A stretch of 47,095 nucleotides of DNA from Acidimicrobiia bacterium. GTDB taxonomy: Bacteria > Actinomycetota > Acidimicrobiia > Acidimicrobiales > SKKL01. The translations under genes and the position numbers were made by a program. Where the stretch lies: contig JBAYRL010000011.1 of the NCBI GenBank assembly GCA_041676705.1, positions 1 through 47,095 on the forward strand, given 5' to 3'. Below, in pieces: positions 24,200 through 33,051 of the stretch (position 1 is its first letter; every line of letters begins with the position of its first letter). The notes under the pieces were generated by a model. That model worked only from the letters and a program-made list of their open reading frames with translations. It ran no database searches and had not been told where the DNA came from.

Positions 24200-26593
24200 A
24201 TGGTACAAGGGCAGCTACCCCTCGATTTTGAAACATCAATATCTGTACGGACCCGTAAAGCCCAACAAAGCCTTAACGAACAACAAACAGAACTGTTCGC
24301 TGCGCCGCCAAACATTGACATCGACATATATCTACGTTCACCCTATGAAGCAATAGCGGTCCTAGGTGGAAACACAGAACGCACACTGCACTGGTTAACA
24401 ACCATCATAGGTCCCCCAACACAAACAAGGGGACGTAAAACAATCTTCCCAACAAGCCACCTAGCAAAACTGTTAACAGTACGACCCCCCGCCAAAATCA
24501 CATTAGATGCCGCCACCCTCGCCGTGGCTCGCACCCAATGGGCCCACACCCTAGGACTACCCCCACTCCACGTATACAAAAAATCACGGAGACTTTTAGC
24601 AGCATCAAAAAAATGGCCCCACCACCTACAAGTCAGAGACGCCCCCTGGACAGCAGTCACCGCGATCATTGCCCTAAAAATACCGATAAATATCGACCCT
24701 GACGCACGACACCTAGTAACACAAAAACTAGACACCGCCAACACCAAATTTGCGGTAGCCGGACTAGCAGGCACAGCTATCCAAATACAAACCACCCAAC
24801 CCGACCTTCTAGAAAACCTAGGACTCCCAGCCCTTGCCTACGCAGGAGAACCCGGCACCGGAAAATATCGGATGCCGCTACTAGCCGGCCACCACCTAAC
24901 CACCCAAACAGGAATCGACCTATCACCACAGTTACAAAAGAAAATAAGGCAACTACAACAAAAACCAGCAGCCGTAAAAACACCGCCCAACTGGCCCTGG
25001 ACCCTCTACCCGTTCCAAGCCAAAGACGCCTCCCGAGGACTCCAAATCTTAGAAACAAGCGGCGGAGTGCTCCTAGCAGGAGACATGGGATCTGGTAAAA
25101 CAACCGTTAGCCTCGCACTAGTAGAACACCTAAAAATCTGGCCACTACTTGTCGTAGCGCCCCTAGCAGCATTCTCAACGTGGGACCACCAACTAAAAGA
25201 AATAGGTCAAACCTATTATTTAGCGTCAGACCCCCCAAAAACAGCGTGGGAAACTATAGCGTCCCAACAACACAACGCCATCATCATTTCCTATGACCGT
25301 CTCCACGCCTTCACCGAGCTACTAGAAACAATACCTTTTAGTGGGCTAATAGCAGACGAAATACAAAGAATCGCGTCACCAAACTCGCGACGCTCAAGAG
25401 CGTTACGACAACTTGCTGCATCAATACCCCAACGAATAGGACTATCAGGAACCCCCCTCCAAAACAAAGTAGAAGACCTCCTACCCATCGGGGCATTCCT
25501 AAACCCAGGAGAATGGAAACCACGTGCAACCCGCAAAGACCTAGCCGACATCTACCCCGGAGACCCGCTCGAAGCAGTAGCAGAACACCTAGCGACCATG
25601 ATGGTACGCAGAAAAATAGGTGACACCGGTGTGAAACTACCCGGCAAAACAGTAAGACGGGTCCTGGTCCCACTCACCCCCAACCAACGCCAAGCCCTCG
25701 AAGCGTTACAAAACGAAGCCCAAGAAGAACTCGACAACAACGAAACAACCCGGATCCATATCTTCGCGAAACTCATGAAAATGAGACAAATCGTTTCCTG
25801 CCCATCCGCAGCAGGTGTCCCAGGCCCAAACCCCAAAGTAGAAACCGCTATCGACCTAGCAGCCGAGTTCGCTCAAATGGGCCGCAAAACAGTCCTATTC
25901 ACCGCCAACCGGCAAACCTGGAAAGAACTCCAACAACAAGCACAAACCGCTGGGCTAGGAACCGTTGGCATTTGGGGCTCATCAACCGTAGCGGAACGAC
26001 TAGACGCAGAAAAACAGTTCCACACAAACCCCAAAGTTGACGTGTTCATCGGCACCTTACAATCCTGTGCCGAGTCGTTAACACTTTCCCCCACAGGCAC
26101 CGCCTGGATCACCTGCGACTACCTGTACAACCCAGCTGCGCTCGCCCAAGCCGAAGCCCGAGTATACCGGCTAAACCAAACCAACAATGTTGATATCATC
26201 TACCTTCACGCCACCAGCACCAACGGCACAATAGATGACCGCTACGCTGAAATCCTAGCCGAAAAAACACAACTAATCTCACAAATAGTTGACCGGGAAC
26301 AACACATAGACACAACCCAAATACACCCCTCGTTCGGTGACCTAGTGTTCCTTTTAACCGGCCAACGAAACACCCAAATCGACCAAATCGAAAAAGACCG
26401 GAAAAACGAAACCGCCCGAGCTAAACAACTCAAAACCCACGCCAAAAACACAGCCCACCGCCACCAAAACCGCAACAAAAACACCGACATTGAAGACGAC
26501 TGCATGTATCTCCTAGACACCGAAACCCCCGACGCTCACACCCAATGTGACATCACAACCCCAGAAGAACACTTCACCGACTTCGAACCCTAA
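24200..26593 (+). CDS. SNF2-family DNA translocase/helicase-like ATPase with a clamp-binding-like motif
   Basis: This is an SF2 ATPase of the SNF2 type, which moves on double-stranded DNA to remodel protein-DNA complexes. An N-terminal 270-residue region has no clear family. The ATPase core starts at WTLYPFQAKDASRGL, with motif I LLAGDMGSGKTTVSL near 300, motif II IADEIQRI (DEIQ for DEAH) near 390, and motif III GLSGTPLQN. Motif VI is QAEARVYRLNQ near 660. The C-terminus is Lys/Asn/His-rich. Residues 5-10 read QLPLDF, matching the hexapeptide by which proteins dock on the beta clamp. The start ATG has aggac upstream. Amino acid use is heavy in Thr, Gln, Asn, Pro, reflecting an A/C-rich coding strand. 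Confidence 0.85.
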   Translation: MVQGQLPLDFETSISVRTRKAQQSLNEQQTELFAAPPNIDIDIYLRSPYEAIAVLGGNTERTLHWLTTIIGPPTQTRGRKTIFPTSHLAKLLTVRPPAKITLDAATLAVARTQWAHTLGLPPLHVYKKSRRLLAASKKWPHHLQVRDAPWTAVTAIIALKIPINIDPDARHLVTQKLDTANTKFAVAGLAGTAIQIQTTQPDLLENLGLPALAYAGEPGTGKYRMPLLAGHHLTTQTGIDLSPQLQKKIRQLQQKPAAVKTPPNWPWTLYPFQAKDASRGLQILETSGGVLLAGDMGSGKTTVSLALVEHLKIWPLLVVAPLAAFSTWDHQLKEIGQTYYLASDPPKTAWETIASQQHNAIIISYDRLHAFTELLETIPFSGLIADEIQRIASPNSRRSRALRQLAASIPQRIGLSGTPLQNKVEDLLPIGAFLNPGEWKPRATRKDLADIYPGDPLEAVAEHLATMMVRRKIGDTGVKLPGKTVRRVLVPLTPNQRQALEALQNEAQEELDNNETTRIHIFAKLMKMRQIVSCPSAAGVPGPNPKVETAIDLAAEFAQMGRKTVLFTANRQTWKELQQQAQTAGLGTVGIWGSSTVAERLDAEKQFHTNPKVDVFIGTLQSCAESLTLSPTGTAWITCDYLYNPAALAQAEARVYRLNQTNNVDIIYLHATSTNGTIDDRYAEILAEKTQLISQIVDREQHIDTTQIHPSFGDLVFLLTGQRNTQIDQIEKDRKNETARAKQLKTHAKNTAHRHQNRNKNTDIEDDCMYLLDTETPDAHTQCDITTPEEHFTDFEP

Positions 26594-26667
26594 AAACCAA
26601 CAAAACCCTGGACACACACCAAAGACAGCTAGTTGCGAAACTTGCAACACAACACACCTTTGGCGAT

Positions 26668-27312
26668 ATGGACCAACACCCAAACCAACCCGAAATACCA
26701 GCCTACATTTGGATAGCGTTGCTAGCTATCACCACCAGCATCGCAGCAATGTTTGTATGGGCCACACTCAACCCCAAAACCCATATAGAAACCGACCCGG
26801 TTTGGGACAACGCAGGGACCACCCTCCAAAAACAGACAGCGACACAAATCTCGCTGCATGTCTGGGACGGTGACAAACTAGCTCTAGTAGAACAAGGCGA
26901 CATCAACCCCACAAAATGTGACGGCACATTTAAGCGTTACGCCAACAACGACCCGGTACCAACCACTAAAATCGAATTTGACAAACAAAACCCGCAATCC
27001 TGGATTGTCGTTGAAGTGTTAGCCGACCACAACCTGTGTAACTTCCTAAACAAACTAGCTGTCACAACCCAAAACACAACAGCCACACCAAAGGGCTACA
27101 CCTCTAACATTAACATAGAAAAAGTGTTGGAACACCGAGACCCTACACGGGTATATGACCCGGAAGCTATCAAAACAATCGTTACCGGGATCAAAGAAAC
27201 ACAACTAGAACTAGATGACCACAACCGGCCCGTCACAGTAAGGTTCGTGTCTTCGGAACCAGATGAGCGTCCAATAATCGAACTCACCCTAACATACGAC
27301 CCACAGCCCTAA
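26668..27312 (+). CDS. membrane-anchored hypothetical protein
   Basis: A 214-residue protein with one membrane helix near the N-terminus (IPAYIWIALLAITTSIAAMFVWA), so most of it is probably outside the membrane. It has two cysteines (KCDGTF and NLCNF) that might form a disulfide. No family was recognised. It follows the SNF2 gene by 74 bases on the same strand and may be co-transcribed with it. The ATG at 26668 has no strong ribosome site. Function unknown. Confidence 0.65.
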   Translation: MDQHPNQPEIPAYIWIALLAITTSIAAMFVWATLNPKTHIETDPVWDNAGTTLQKQTATQISLHVWDGDKLALVEQGDINPTKCDGTFKRYANNDPVPTTKIEFDKQNPQSWIVVEVLADHNLCNFLNKLAVTTQNTTATPKGYTSNINIEKVLEHRDPTRVYDPEAIKTIVTGIKETQLELDDHNRPVTVRFVSSEPDERPIIELTLTYDPQP

Positions 27313-27340
27313 CCCGAAACCAAAAAGCTGCCAAACCACG

Positions 27341-27769
27341 TCAAGAAAAAGGTATGCTTTGAGGGTCGCATAACACCTCGGCCCCTAAACGTTCAACCGG
27401 GCCAACAACACCATGTTCTACCACAACGTTTTGGCCGAAACACACCCCCGACTCAGATAGCATCACTAAACCCAACCGGCCCTGTTCCCCAAAAAACATG
27501 CCTACTGTGTCAGGCTCAACGACAGGCCCCATCACCAAACCGACCCCTTCAACAGCCCCAAAGTTAGTTGGTTCTGTTACAAAACTACCTGTCTCCCCAA
27601 AGTTGTTTATCTGAGCGACCGCCACCGCAGACAACACCGACACAACACGGGACTGTTCAGCTTGGGAAAGCGACCTTTGATTAGCGACCATCAAAGACAC
27701 CGCAACAATGCTTAGGACACCCAACACCACCACAATCTCAACAAACATTAACCCACGGAAACGTCTCAT
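27341..27769 (-). CDS. short pseudopilin-like protein
   Basis: This is a 142-residue protein with a very short basic leader, MRRFRG, followed by LMFVE. The Gly at 6 and the Glu at +5 fit a type IV prepilin, and a hydrophobic helix follows (IVVVLGVLSIVAVSLMVA). The remaining globular part has two cysteines (GVCFG and VLCDP), a common pilin disulfide. It is likely processed by a prepilin peptidase; one is at 40112-41443. It could be a minor pilin or a pseudopilin of a competence or secretion apparatus. Its role is inferred from the leader only. Confidence 0.75.
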   Translation of the reverse strand: MRRFRGLMFVEIVVVLGVLSIVAVSLMVANQRSLSQAEQSRVVSVLSAVAVAQINNFGETGSFVTEPTNFGAVEGVGLVMGPVVEPDTVGMFFGEQGRLGLVMLSESGVCFGQNVVVEHGVVGPVERLGAEVLCDPQSIPFS

Positions 27770-27821
27770 AACGACCTATCGTGTAGGAAACCGTTGAAAT
27801 AACCCTAAACAGGCCCGCAAC

Positions 27822-27880
27822 AAAAAAAGTTGTGCCAACATGTTCACCCTCAAAAGAGGTGATATTCATGTTGACACAAC
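27822..27880 (-). terminator. Rho-independent terminator of the minus-strand membrane protein gene
   Basis: A 14-bp stem (27829-27842 with 27867-27880) has one mismatch on the plus strand that becomes a G-U pair on the minus strand. An inner ctc/gag-type stem adds to it. On the minus strand it ends in a long T-run, complementary to the A-run at 27822-27828. It lies just after the stop at 27886. Confidence 0.88.
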
Positions 27881-27885
27881 CAAAA

Positions 27886-28734
27886 CTACAACTTTTTACG
27901 AGAAACTTCGGTTTGAGCGTTCGCTAACGTAACAACAGCTGCCCGCCGGACAACACCCCAAAAACCAGGGTTGTCACTATCACGGGCCGCTAAACGATGC
28001 GACCACCAAAGAGTTCCAGCTACCAACAAAGCAACAATAAACATTGCTGTTGACGCCAACCCAAACATTTGAGCACCCCAAGCCGGGCGACCCAAAAAGT
28101 TCAGATTCGAAGCTACCAAAACAGACCCTGTGGTAGAGGCTTTCCACGCTAAAAATCCGCCTAATAACCCAAGTAAAGCTATCTGGGTTACAGCCCCATA
28201 AACAACCGCTGTTGCGCTAAACACAAGCAGCACCCCAGGCGCTGGTAAATCCGGCAAACACAACAACAACACGCCACTAGCTAAAGCAGGCAACACATAA
28301 AACCACTGTTGTGTGCTGAACCCAACCGCTACACCCACCACAAGCCCCACAACAGTAACTAACACCGGAAACCCAGAAGTTACCGGCACAGGACTTTCCA
28401 CCGTCCAAACATGAGACCCTTCAGCGAAACTTGTTTGCGCGGCGACCAACCCTGGCGAAACTAAAGGAACAGCGTTCAACCCGAAACCGGAAACTGAACC
28501 GCTGACAGTAACCTGCTGTGCCGCTGTGTTAGGGGCGTCTAAACCTACGATCTGTGAGTTAACAGAAACCCAAGGCAAAATAAACGAACCTGTCCCAAAC
28601 AACAACACAACAACCGTAGCACCCACACACCTACGCAACACCCAAACCAACTGTTCAACGTCACCAGCTTTAAAAGCGGGCCAATCAAACCCGCCAAATA
28701 AACGGTCAGTGCTAAACCACACCTTTAAACCCAT
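27886..28734 (-). CDS. multi-pass membrane protein
   Basis: A 282-residue protein with about five to six predicted membrane helices: VGATVVVLLFGTGSFILPWV, VLVTVVGLVVGVAVGF, WFYVLPALASGVLLLCL, VLLVFSATAVVYGAVTQIALLGLLGGFLA and AQMFGLASTAMFIVALLVAGTLWW. A segment of about 60 residues between the first two helices is probably outside the cell. No family was recognised. The ATG at 28734 is preferred over 28761 because gaggag lies 6 bases upstream. It may be transcribed separately from its neighbours because strong terminators lie on both sides. Confidence 0.72.
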   Translation of the reverse strand: MGLKVWFSTDRLFGGFDWPAFKAGDVEQLVWVLRRCVGATVVVLLFGTGSFILPWVSVNSQIVGLDAPNTAAQQVTVSGSVSGFGLNAVPLVSPGLVAAQTSFAEGSHVWTVESPVPVTSGFPVLVTVVGLVVGVAVGFSTQQWFYVLPALASGVLLLCLPDLPAPGVLLVFSATAVVYGAVTQIALLGLLGGFLAWKASTTGSVLVASNLNFLGRPAWGAQMFGLASTAMFIVALLVAGTLWWSHRLAARDSDNPGFWGVVRRAAVVTLANAQTEVSRKKL

Positions 28735-28861
28735 AGAAAACTCCTCGTTTGTCAATATCACAAGCGTTGCTGCGATACCGACACCCTTAGAGGAAAAACG
28801 TCACAACCCAACCCGCCGCTACACCAACCTACAGGGAACAAGACTTTAAGATGTGTGCCAC

Positions 28862-28908
28862 AAAAATGTTGGGTACTAAAACTGTTTAACACCAGCTAAC
28901 ACCCAACA
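28862..28908 (-). terminator. probable terminator of the minus-strand gene at 28927
   Basis: An 8-bp perfect stem (tgttgggt / acccaaca, 28867-28908) has a 26-base loop. On the minus strand it is followed by tttttg. It starts 18 bases after the stop of the gene at 28927. Confidence 0.6.
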
Positions 28909-28926
28909 GGCCCGGTCTGTGACCAG

Positions 28927-29463
28927 CTAGGACGGGTTAGCTTCAGTATCTTCCCAAGAAATATCACCGTCTGATTTCGCTGCCCAATCTTTCGCTGTGG
29001 TTAACGCTAAACGTTCATCAGCCTCACCACAATGCTCCCCAACTAAACCGATCTGGGCACCCAAAACATTGTCATCAACGCTACTATCAAAATTGAGGTA
29101 ACGGGCCTCGAACAAACTGTTCAACTTTTCAATTGTTGCCACACATTCTGGGCTCGCAAAAACATCTGCGACACCTGCGGGTTCGTCACCATCCTCAAAA
29201 CCAGAAGTAGGTGCAACGACACTAGATGCGGTTTTAGTGGGGTTATCTGGTGTAGGTAACAAACTAGTATCGCTAATAACACTATTATCGTTCAGACCGG
29301 TCCCTGGATCGGTGGGGGACGGGCGGGCCACGATCCACATAATAAGTCCCAACACAACCACAACCCCCACCAACATTGTCGCGATCACACCCCGCAAAAA
29401 CGTGTTAAGCGATACCCGCCCTGTTGGTTTGGTAGATGTGGATGGGCCAGTTGTAGAAGTCAT
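28927..29463 (-). CDS. single-pass membrane hypothetical protein
   Basis: A 178-residue protein with a Ser/Thr-rich cytoplasmic start, one membrane helix (GVIATMLVGVVVVLGLIMWIVA) and an exported part. The latter begins with a Pro/Thr/Asp linker and ends in a helical domain with two cysteines (SPECVATI, EHCGEAD). No known domain. It is divergent from the large prepilin-like adhesin gene, sharing a 133-base upstream region with it, which may suggest shared control. Confidence 0.68.
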   Translation of the reverse strand: MTSTTGPSTSTKPTGRVSLNTFLRGVIATMLVGVVVVLGLIMWIVARPSPTDPGTGLNDNSVISDTSLLPTPDNPTKTASSVVAPTSGFEDGDEPAGVADVFASPECVATIEKLNSLFEARYLNFDSSVDDNVLGAQIGLVGEHCGEADERLALTTAKDWAAKSDGDISWEDTEANPS

Positions 29464-29596
29464 TGACCAGCATTGTTACAACACCTCTGATTTATTCTCA
29501 CAACCAGCTAAACAACAAACCACCACCATAAATAACTACTTGTTTTTGTGTCTAAGCCAAGGACAGTAGCTACCTATACAACATGTTGCAACGCTT

Positions 29597-31579
29597 GTGA
29601 AAGTCAGGTTTGTGAGAAACGTTTTCCCCCCTCAAACAACCAAGGGTGACAAAAAACGGGTACGTGTTTCGCGTCCCCAGGCAACAACCACCCCAAAAAC
29701 AGGTCTCACCATTCTAGATATCGTGTTATCCCTAGTGGTCGTAGCAGTCCTGGTATCCACATCGGTAGTGGTTTACAGTATCGTTGTTGAACGGTCCCGT
29801 GACCGTCTCGCTGAACAATCGATCAGGGCTGTTTTACGAGAAGCGCAAGCACTTGCAGCTTTCACTAAAAGCGATCTCACCTTAGAACACATTGAAAACG
29901 CTTTCAACGACCTAGTAATAAGTGCTACCTACCCGAGCGGGCCCAGCGCCGCTACAAGCCAATGGGTAGTGTTAGACGCCACACCACCGGTCACACCTGC
30001 TACACAAAAACAAGCCGGAACTGAAAACGGGGTTTCCTATGCTGTTGCTTCTATAGACAGCGCAGGTTTCGCGTCGATCGCCGCAGTGTTCAATGACCGG
30101 TGCGCCCAAACAATAGGGGATGCCACAACAACCTATGCGTCCTGGGTGACTCGCGACTGGCAAGACAACTGTGGGTCATACACACTCCTAGAAGGACCAA
30201 AAGACACACAAAACGATCCTCGCCCACCCCAAATCATCACCCCCACCGTCACACATAGCATAATCGATGACACTATCCATCTTGACTGGAGCGCAGCTTC
30301 AGGCGAAAAGTTTGATGGCTACAAAATTTTACGTGACAACATAGAAGTAGCGTCACTCTCACCAGAAACCTACCAATGGTTCGACAATAACACCGAAGCC
30401 GCGAAAACCTACACCTACCAGGTAGTAGCGCACGGACCGACCATGACTTTACCGTCAGAATTAGTGACAGCAGCGACACCATTCAACACTATCTTCGACG
30501 ATTTTAACCGCACCGCCCCAACCCTAGGAACAACCAGCACAGGTTCGCTACCATGGCAAGTATTAAACGGTAGTTGGGCAACCAACGGCCAAAACGCTAA
30601 CGGCGGCGATACCAACACTAACCCGGCCGCTGTTGTACAAACCTGGATTGAAAACGTCACGCTAAGCGCTGAGGTCGCCCCCGGCGACGCTCTAATCGTC
30701 AGAGCCGAAAACAAAAACAACTATGTACAAGCCCGTACCCAAACAACAACCACACCAATAGTTACCTACAGCCCGTGGTCAGCTTGGTCTGCATGGTCAA
30801 ACATTGCGTCCTGTGTAGCAGAAGCACAAGGAGCTACCAACACCACAGCCCGACAATGCCAACAAGTGTATGTGCCTTCTGGGTATTGGACAGGCTGGTC
30901 ACAAACCAGTTCATGTACCCCCATAGCCGGCTACCGGGAATGCAACTCGTACTACACGATCGTGGGTTACAACGTAGGCGCCTGGATCAGCCAAGGTACC
31001 GGTCCTGGGATGTCCAACCATTGCACCGACTTTTCTAAAGTTGGTGAAACAGATTTTGTGGGACCCTACGCAACCCAAAGACGACAGTACGCTTACATGA
31101 CCGCCGCTCAAGCCGCGCAAGTTGGGCGCCCAATGAACTACTGCGCCACCATTGGATACCCCAACCACTCGTTTGTGTATTTCACCCAAAGAGATAACCG
31201 ATCCGTCACCCCAATCTATGGGTACGAATACCAAACCCGTACCTATGTGAATACTTCCTACTACCAAACACAGCAACGCACCTCAACCAGAACAGTAACA
31301 AACTCTACTGTTACCGACTATGACCTTGTGTTAGAACAAATGGTAGAAGGTACCCTGACACAACTAGAAACAGTAGCTACCACCAACCAACCCACCAGCC
31401 TGTCAGTTACTGTAGTAGGGGATAACTACCTGGTTACTTCCAACGGAGGACCAGAAACTATCACCCGACAAATAGCCAACACTGGCGGACGAACATTACA
31501 CGGTATTGGTCGGGGTAGCGGTGGAACACCGCCTCAAAGTGGGGCTTTAGACAACTTCCAAATAGTTGAAGCTTCCTAA
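29597..31579 (+). CDS. prepilin-like adhesin with fibronectin III, split LamG-like and TSP1-like domains
   Basis: The N-terminus has a prepilin-type site: a long 36-residue basic leader ending K-T-G, then LTILD and a hydrophobic helix (IVLSLVVVAVLVSTSVVVYSIVV). The +5 position is Asp instead of the usual Glu. A pilin-like region follows, with a QAL-AAF helix like that in the RCC1 pilins. About residues 212-292 look like a fibronectin type III domain (IHLDWSAA...GYKILRD...TYTYQVVAHG). From about 296, DDFNRTAP...WQVLNGSWA opens a LamG-like lectin/jelly-roll fold. Its strands resume near 575 (YDLVLEQMVEGTL). A 200-residue insert carries SPWSAWSAWS near 393 and several cysteines, like a thrombospondin type 1 repeat. 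Surface adhesion or carbohydrate binding is inferred. The start GTG is approximate. Confidence 0.75.
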   Translation: MKVRFVRNVFPPQTTKGDKKRVRVSRPQATTTPKTGLTILDIVLSLVVVAVLVSTSVVVYSIVVERSRDRLAEQSIRAVLREAQALAAFTKSDLTLEHIENAFNDLVISATYPSGPSAATSQWVVLDATPPVTPATQKQAGTENGVSYAVASIDSAGFASIAAVFNDRCAQTIGDATTTYASWVTRDWQDNCGSYTLLEGPKDTQNDPRPPQIITPTVTHSIIDDTIHLDWSAASGEKFDGYKILRDNIEVASLSPETYQWFDNNTEAAKTYTYQVVAHGPTMTLPSELVTAATPFNTIFDDFNRTAPTLGTTSTGSLPWQVLNGSWATNGQNANGGDTNTNPAAVVQTWIENVTLSAEVAPGDALIVRAENKNNYVQARTQTTTTPIVTYSPWSAWSAWSNIASCVAEAQGATNTTARQCQQVYVPSGYWTGWSQTSSCTPIAGYRECNSYYTIVGYNVGAWISQGTGPGMSNHCTDFSKVGETDFVGPYATQRRQYAYMTAAQAAQVGRPMNYCATIGYPNHSFVYFTQRDNRSVTPIYGYEYQTRTYVNTSYYQTQQRTSTRTVTNSTVTDYDLVLEQMVEGTLTQLETVATTNQPTSLSVTVVGDNYLVTSNGGPETITRQIANTGGRTLHGIGRGSGGTPPQSGALDNFQIVEAS

Positions 31580-31609
31580 ACCCACCCAAACCTAAAAAAC
31601 GTTCAACCA

Positions 31610-31651
31610 AACATGAAGGCCCCCTGTAATAACACAGTGGGCCTTCATGTT
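31610..31651 (+). terminator. terminator of the prepilin-like adhesin gene
   Basis: A perfect 13-bp stem (aacatgaaggccc / gggccttcatgtt) with an inner ctgt/acag pairing lies 31 bases after the stop. The tail is only moderately T-rich. Confidence 0.8.
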
Positions 31652-31748
31652 GTTGACACTTTGTTGGGCTGGGGTTTTATGGCTGCCGTCGAGCAACAAA
31701 ACAAGCGTTTAGGTAAAACCAACGTTACACAGTTCAAAGAAGTATGGT

Positions 31749-31811
31749 TAGGTAGGCTACCTACCTTACATAAACACAGACCCTATAGCTGAACCCTCTC
31801 CCGGATAGGGT
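31749..31811 (-). terminator. two hairpins ending the minus-strand AIM24 operon
   Basis: A 7-bp stem (accctat / atagggt, 31780-31811) and a compact 7-bp stem with a 3-base loop (aggtagg / cctacct, 31750-31766) lie just past the stop of the gene at 31835. They probably stop leftward transcription. The second could also be a protein-binding palindrome. Confidence 0.5.
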
Positions 31812-31834
31812 GTGGTGGTATGGGGTTGGGGGTG

Positions 31835-32515
31835 TTAGTTGGTGCGTTGTGCTCTATGGGGTGCAAGCCATGAGCGTAGCTCTTGTTCAGCTCTGGTTTG
31901 TACAAACACTGTACCAGGACCACTTAGGCGTGCTACTAAACCTTCCCCGGTTAACACTGAAGTTTTAACTCCAGATAAAGGCTCGACCCGTAACCCTACA
32001 GTGTCAGACAACCCGACCAGGTGGCCTGTATCTACTGTTAAACGGTCTTCACCACCCAGATCGAAACGTTGCAAACCACCAAAAGAACTTACCAATATTT
32101 GGCCGGTACCGGAAAGGCGTAGCATCGTTGCCCCTTCACGTAACACTATGCTACGCACCCCAGCATACTTCACATCAAAATCAATATTTTCGGACACAGC
32201 CAACAAAGAACCTTGTTGCACATGGAACGTTTCTTGCTGTAAATCTATTGACGCTATATCCCCTGGATAAGGGGGTGCTGCTGCTACCCAAGCTCCTTGA
32301 TGGGTGGCGCTGTAACGCCCCATCATAAAGTTCTGCCCACCAAATATTTTACGGACCGCGGCGCTACTAATCCCGCCAGGACCAACCCCACCAGCCACTT
32401 CTAAACCTTCAGACATCATCACCATCGCACCAGACTCAACATAAACGGTTTCACCTAAAGCTAAATAGCAGTAGGCCAAAGTGTACGACGGTGAACATTC
32501 AAGCTGCATCTGCAT
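31835..32515 (-). CDS. AIM24 / TIGR00266 family protein
   Basis: The family signature is clear: an early PSYTLAYCYLALGETVYVESGAMVMMS segment, GGQNFMMGRYSA, and a tandem beta-rich fold continuing to LTGEGLVARLSGPGTVFVQTR. Members occur in many bacteria and, as AIM24, in mitochondria; the molecular role is poorly known. The frame opens at a TTG at 32551, but the family normally starts close to the PSY motif, so the ATG at 32515 is chosen. The upstream membrane protein gene ends 37 bases before, so the two are probably one operon. Confidence 0.85.
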   Translation of the reverse strand: MQMQLECSPSYTLAYCYLALGETVYVESGAMVMMSEGLEVAGGVGPGGISSAAVRKIFGGQNFMMGRYSATHQGAWVAAAPPYPGDIASIDLQQETFHVQQGSLLAVSENIDFDVKYAGVRSIVLREGATMLRLSGTGQILVSSFGGLQRFDLGGEDRLTVDTGHLVGLSDTVGLRVEPLSGVKTSVLTGEGLVARLSGPGTVFVQTRAEQELRSWLAPHRAQRTN

Positions 32516-32551
32516 AGCCACAGCATCGCCACCACCTGGCGATCTGGACAA

Positions 32552-32992
32552 CTATTTTTTGTGTTGTTTCTGGTTTGTGTCCCTATAAAACAATCTACGC
32601 AAAGGTGTGCTGGTTTTTTGCCAAACCCGGTACAACATAACCCCAGGGCCACCCACAACTAGTGGTATCAGCCCGAGTAGTGTCGCAGCGAAAACAATTT
32701 GGGAAACATGTTCGAAAGTGGTGTTTCGCCCACCAACAACCGACCAAACTACACTAGCCAACCCGAACAACAGCCCGAACGCAACGCTAATGGCTGCTGT
32801 TGCGCTCCACCCACCCACTTTGGGGGAGGACCACAGCCACCCCCAAAACACACCTAAAGCTAGGCCAGAGATAATCATCCCTAACACCAGGTTAGCGGGC
32901 CAGCTTTCAATATCGTGTGACACCCACATCACACCGGTGACACTTGCTAAGATAATCGCTATAGAAACAGAAACTTTGGTAGTTGCCCCCAT
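32552..32992 (-). CDS. small four-helix membrane protein
   Basis: About 146 residues with four hydrophobic segments: VSVSIAIILASVTGVMWV, LVLGMIISGLALGVFWGWLW, AAISVAFGLLFGLASVVW and IVFAATLLGLIPLVVGGPGVML. It ends in a basic tail (RRLFYRDTNQKQHKK) likely to be cytoplasmic. No family was recognised. The ATG at 32992 is preferred, giving a short cytoplasmic start; the frame extends to 33046. It is directly upstream of the AIM24-family gene and probably works with it or is co-regulated. Confidence 0.65.
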   Translation of the reverse strand: MGATTKVSVSIAIILASVTGVMWVSHDIESWPANLVLGMIISGLALGVFWGWLWSSPKVGGWSATAAISVAFGLLFGLASVVWSVVGGRNTTFEHVSQIVFAATLLGLIPLVVGGPGVMLYRVWQKTSTPLRRLFYRDTNQKQHKK

Positions 32993-33051
32993 TTCTCTAA
33001 CGTCCGTCAAAGTTGTTGGGGAGCGTACAACACTAGTTTGGCACACATGTT

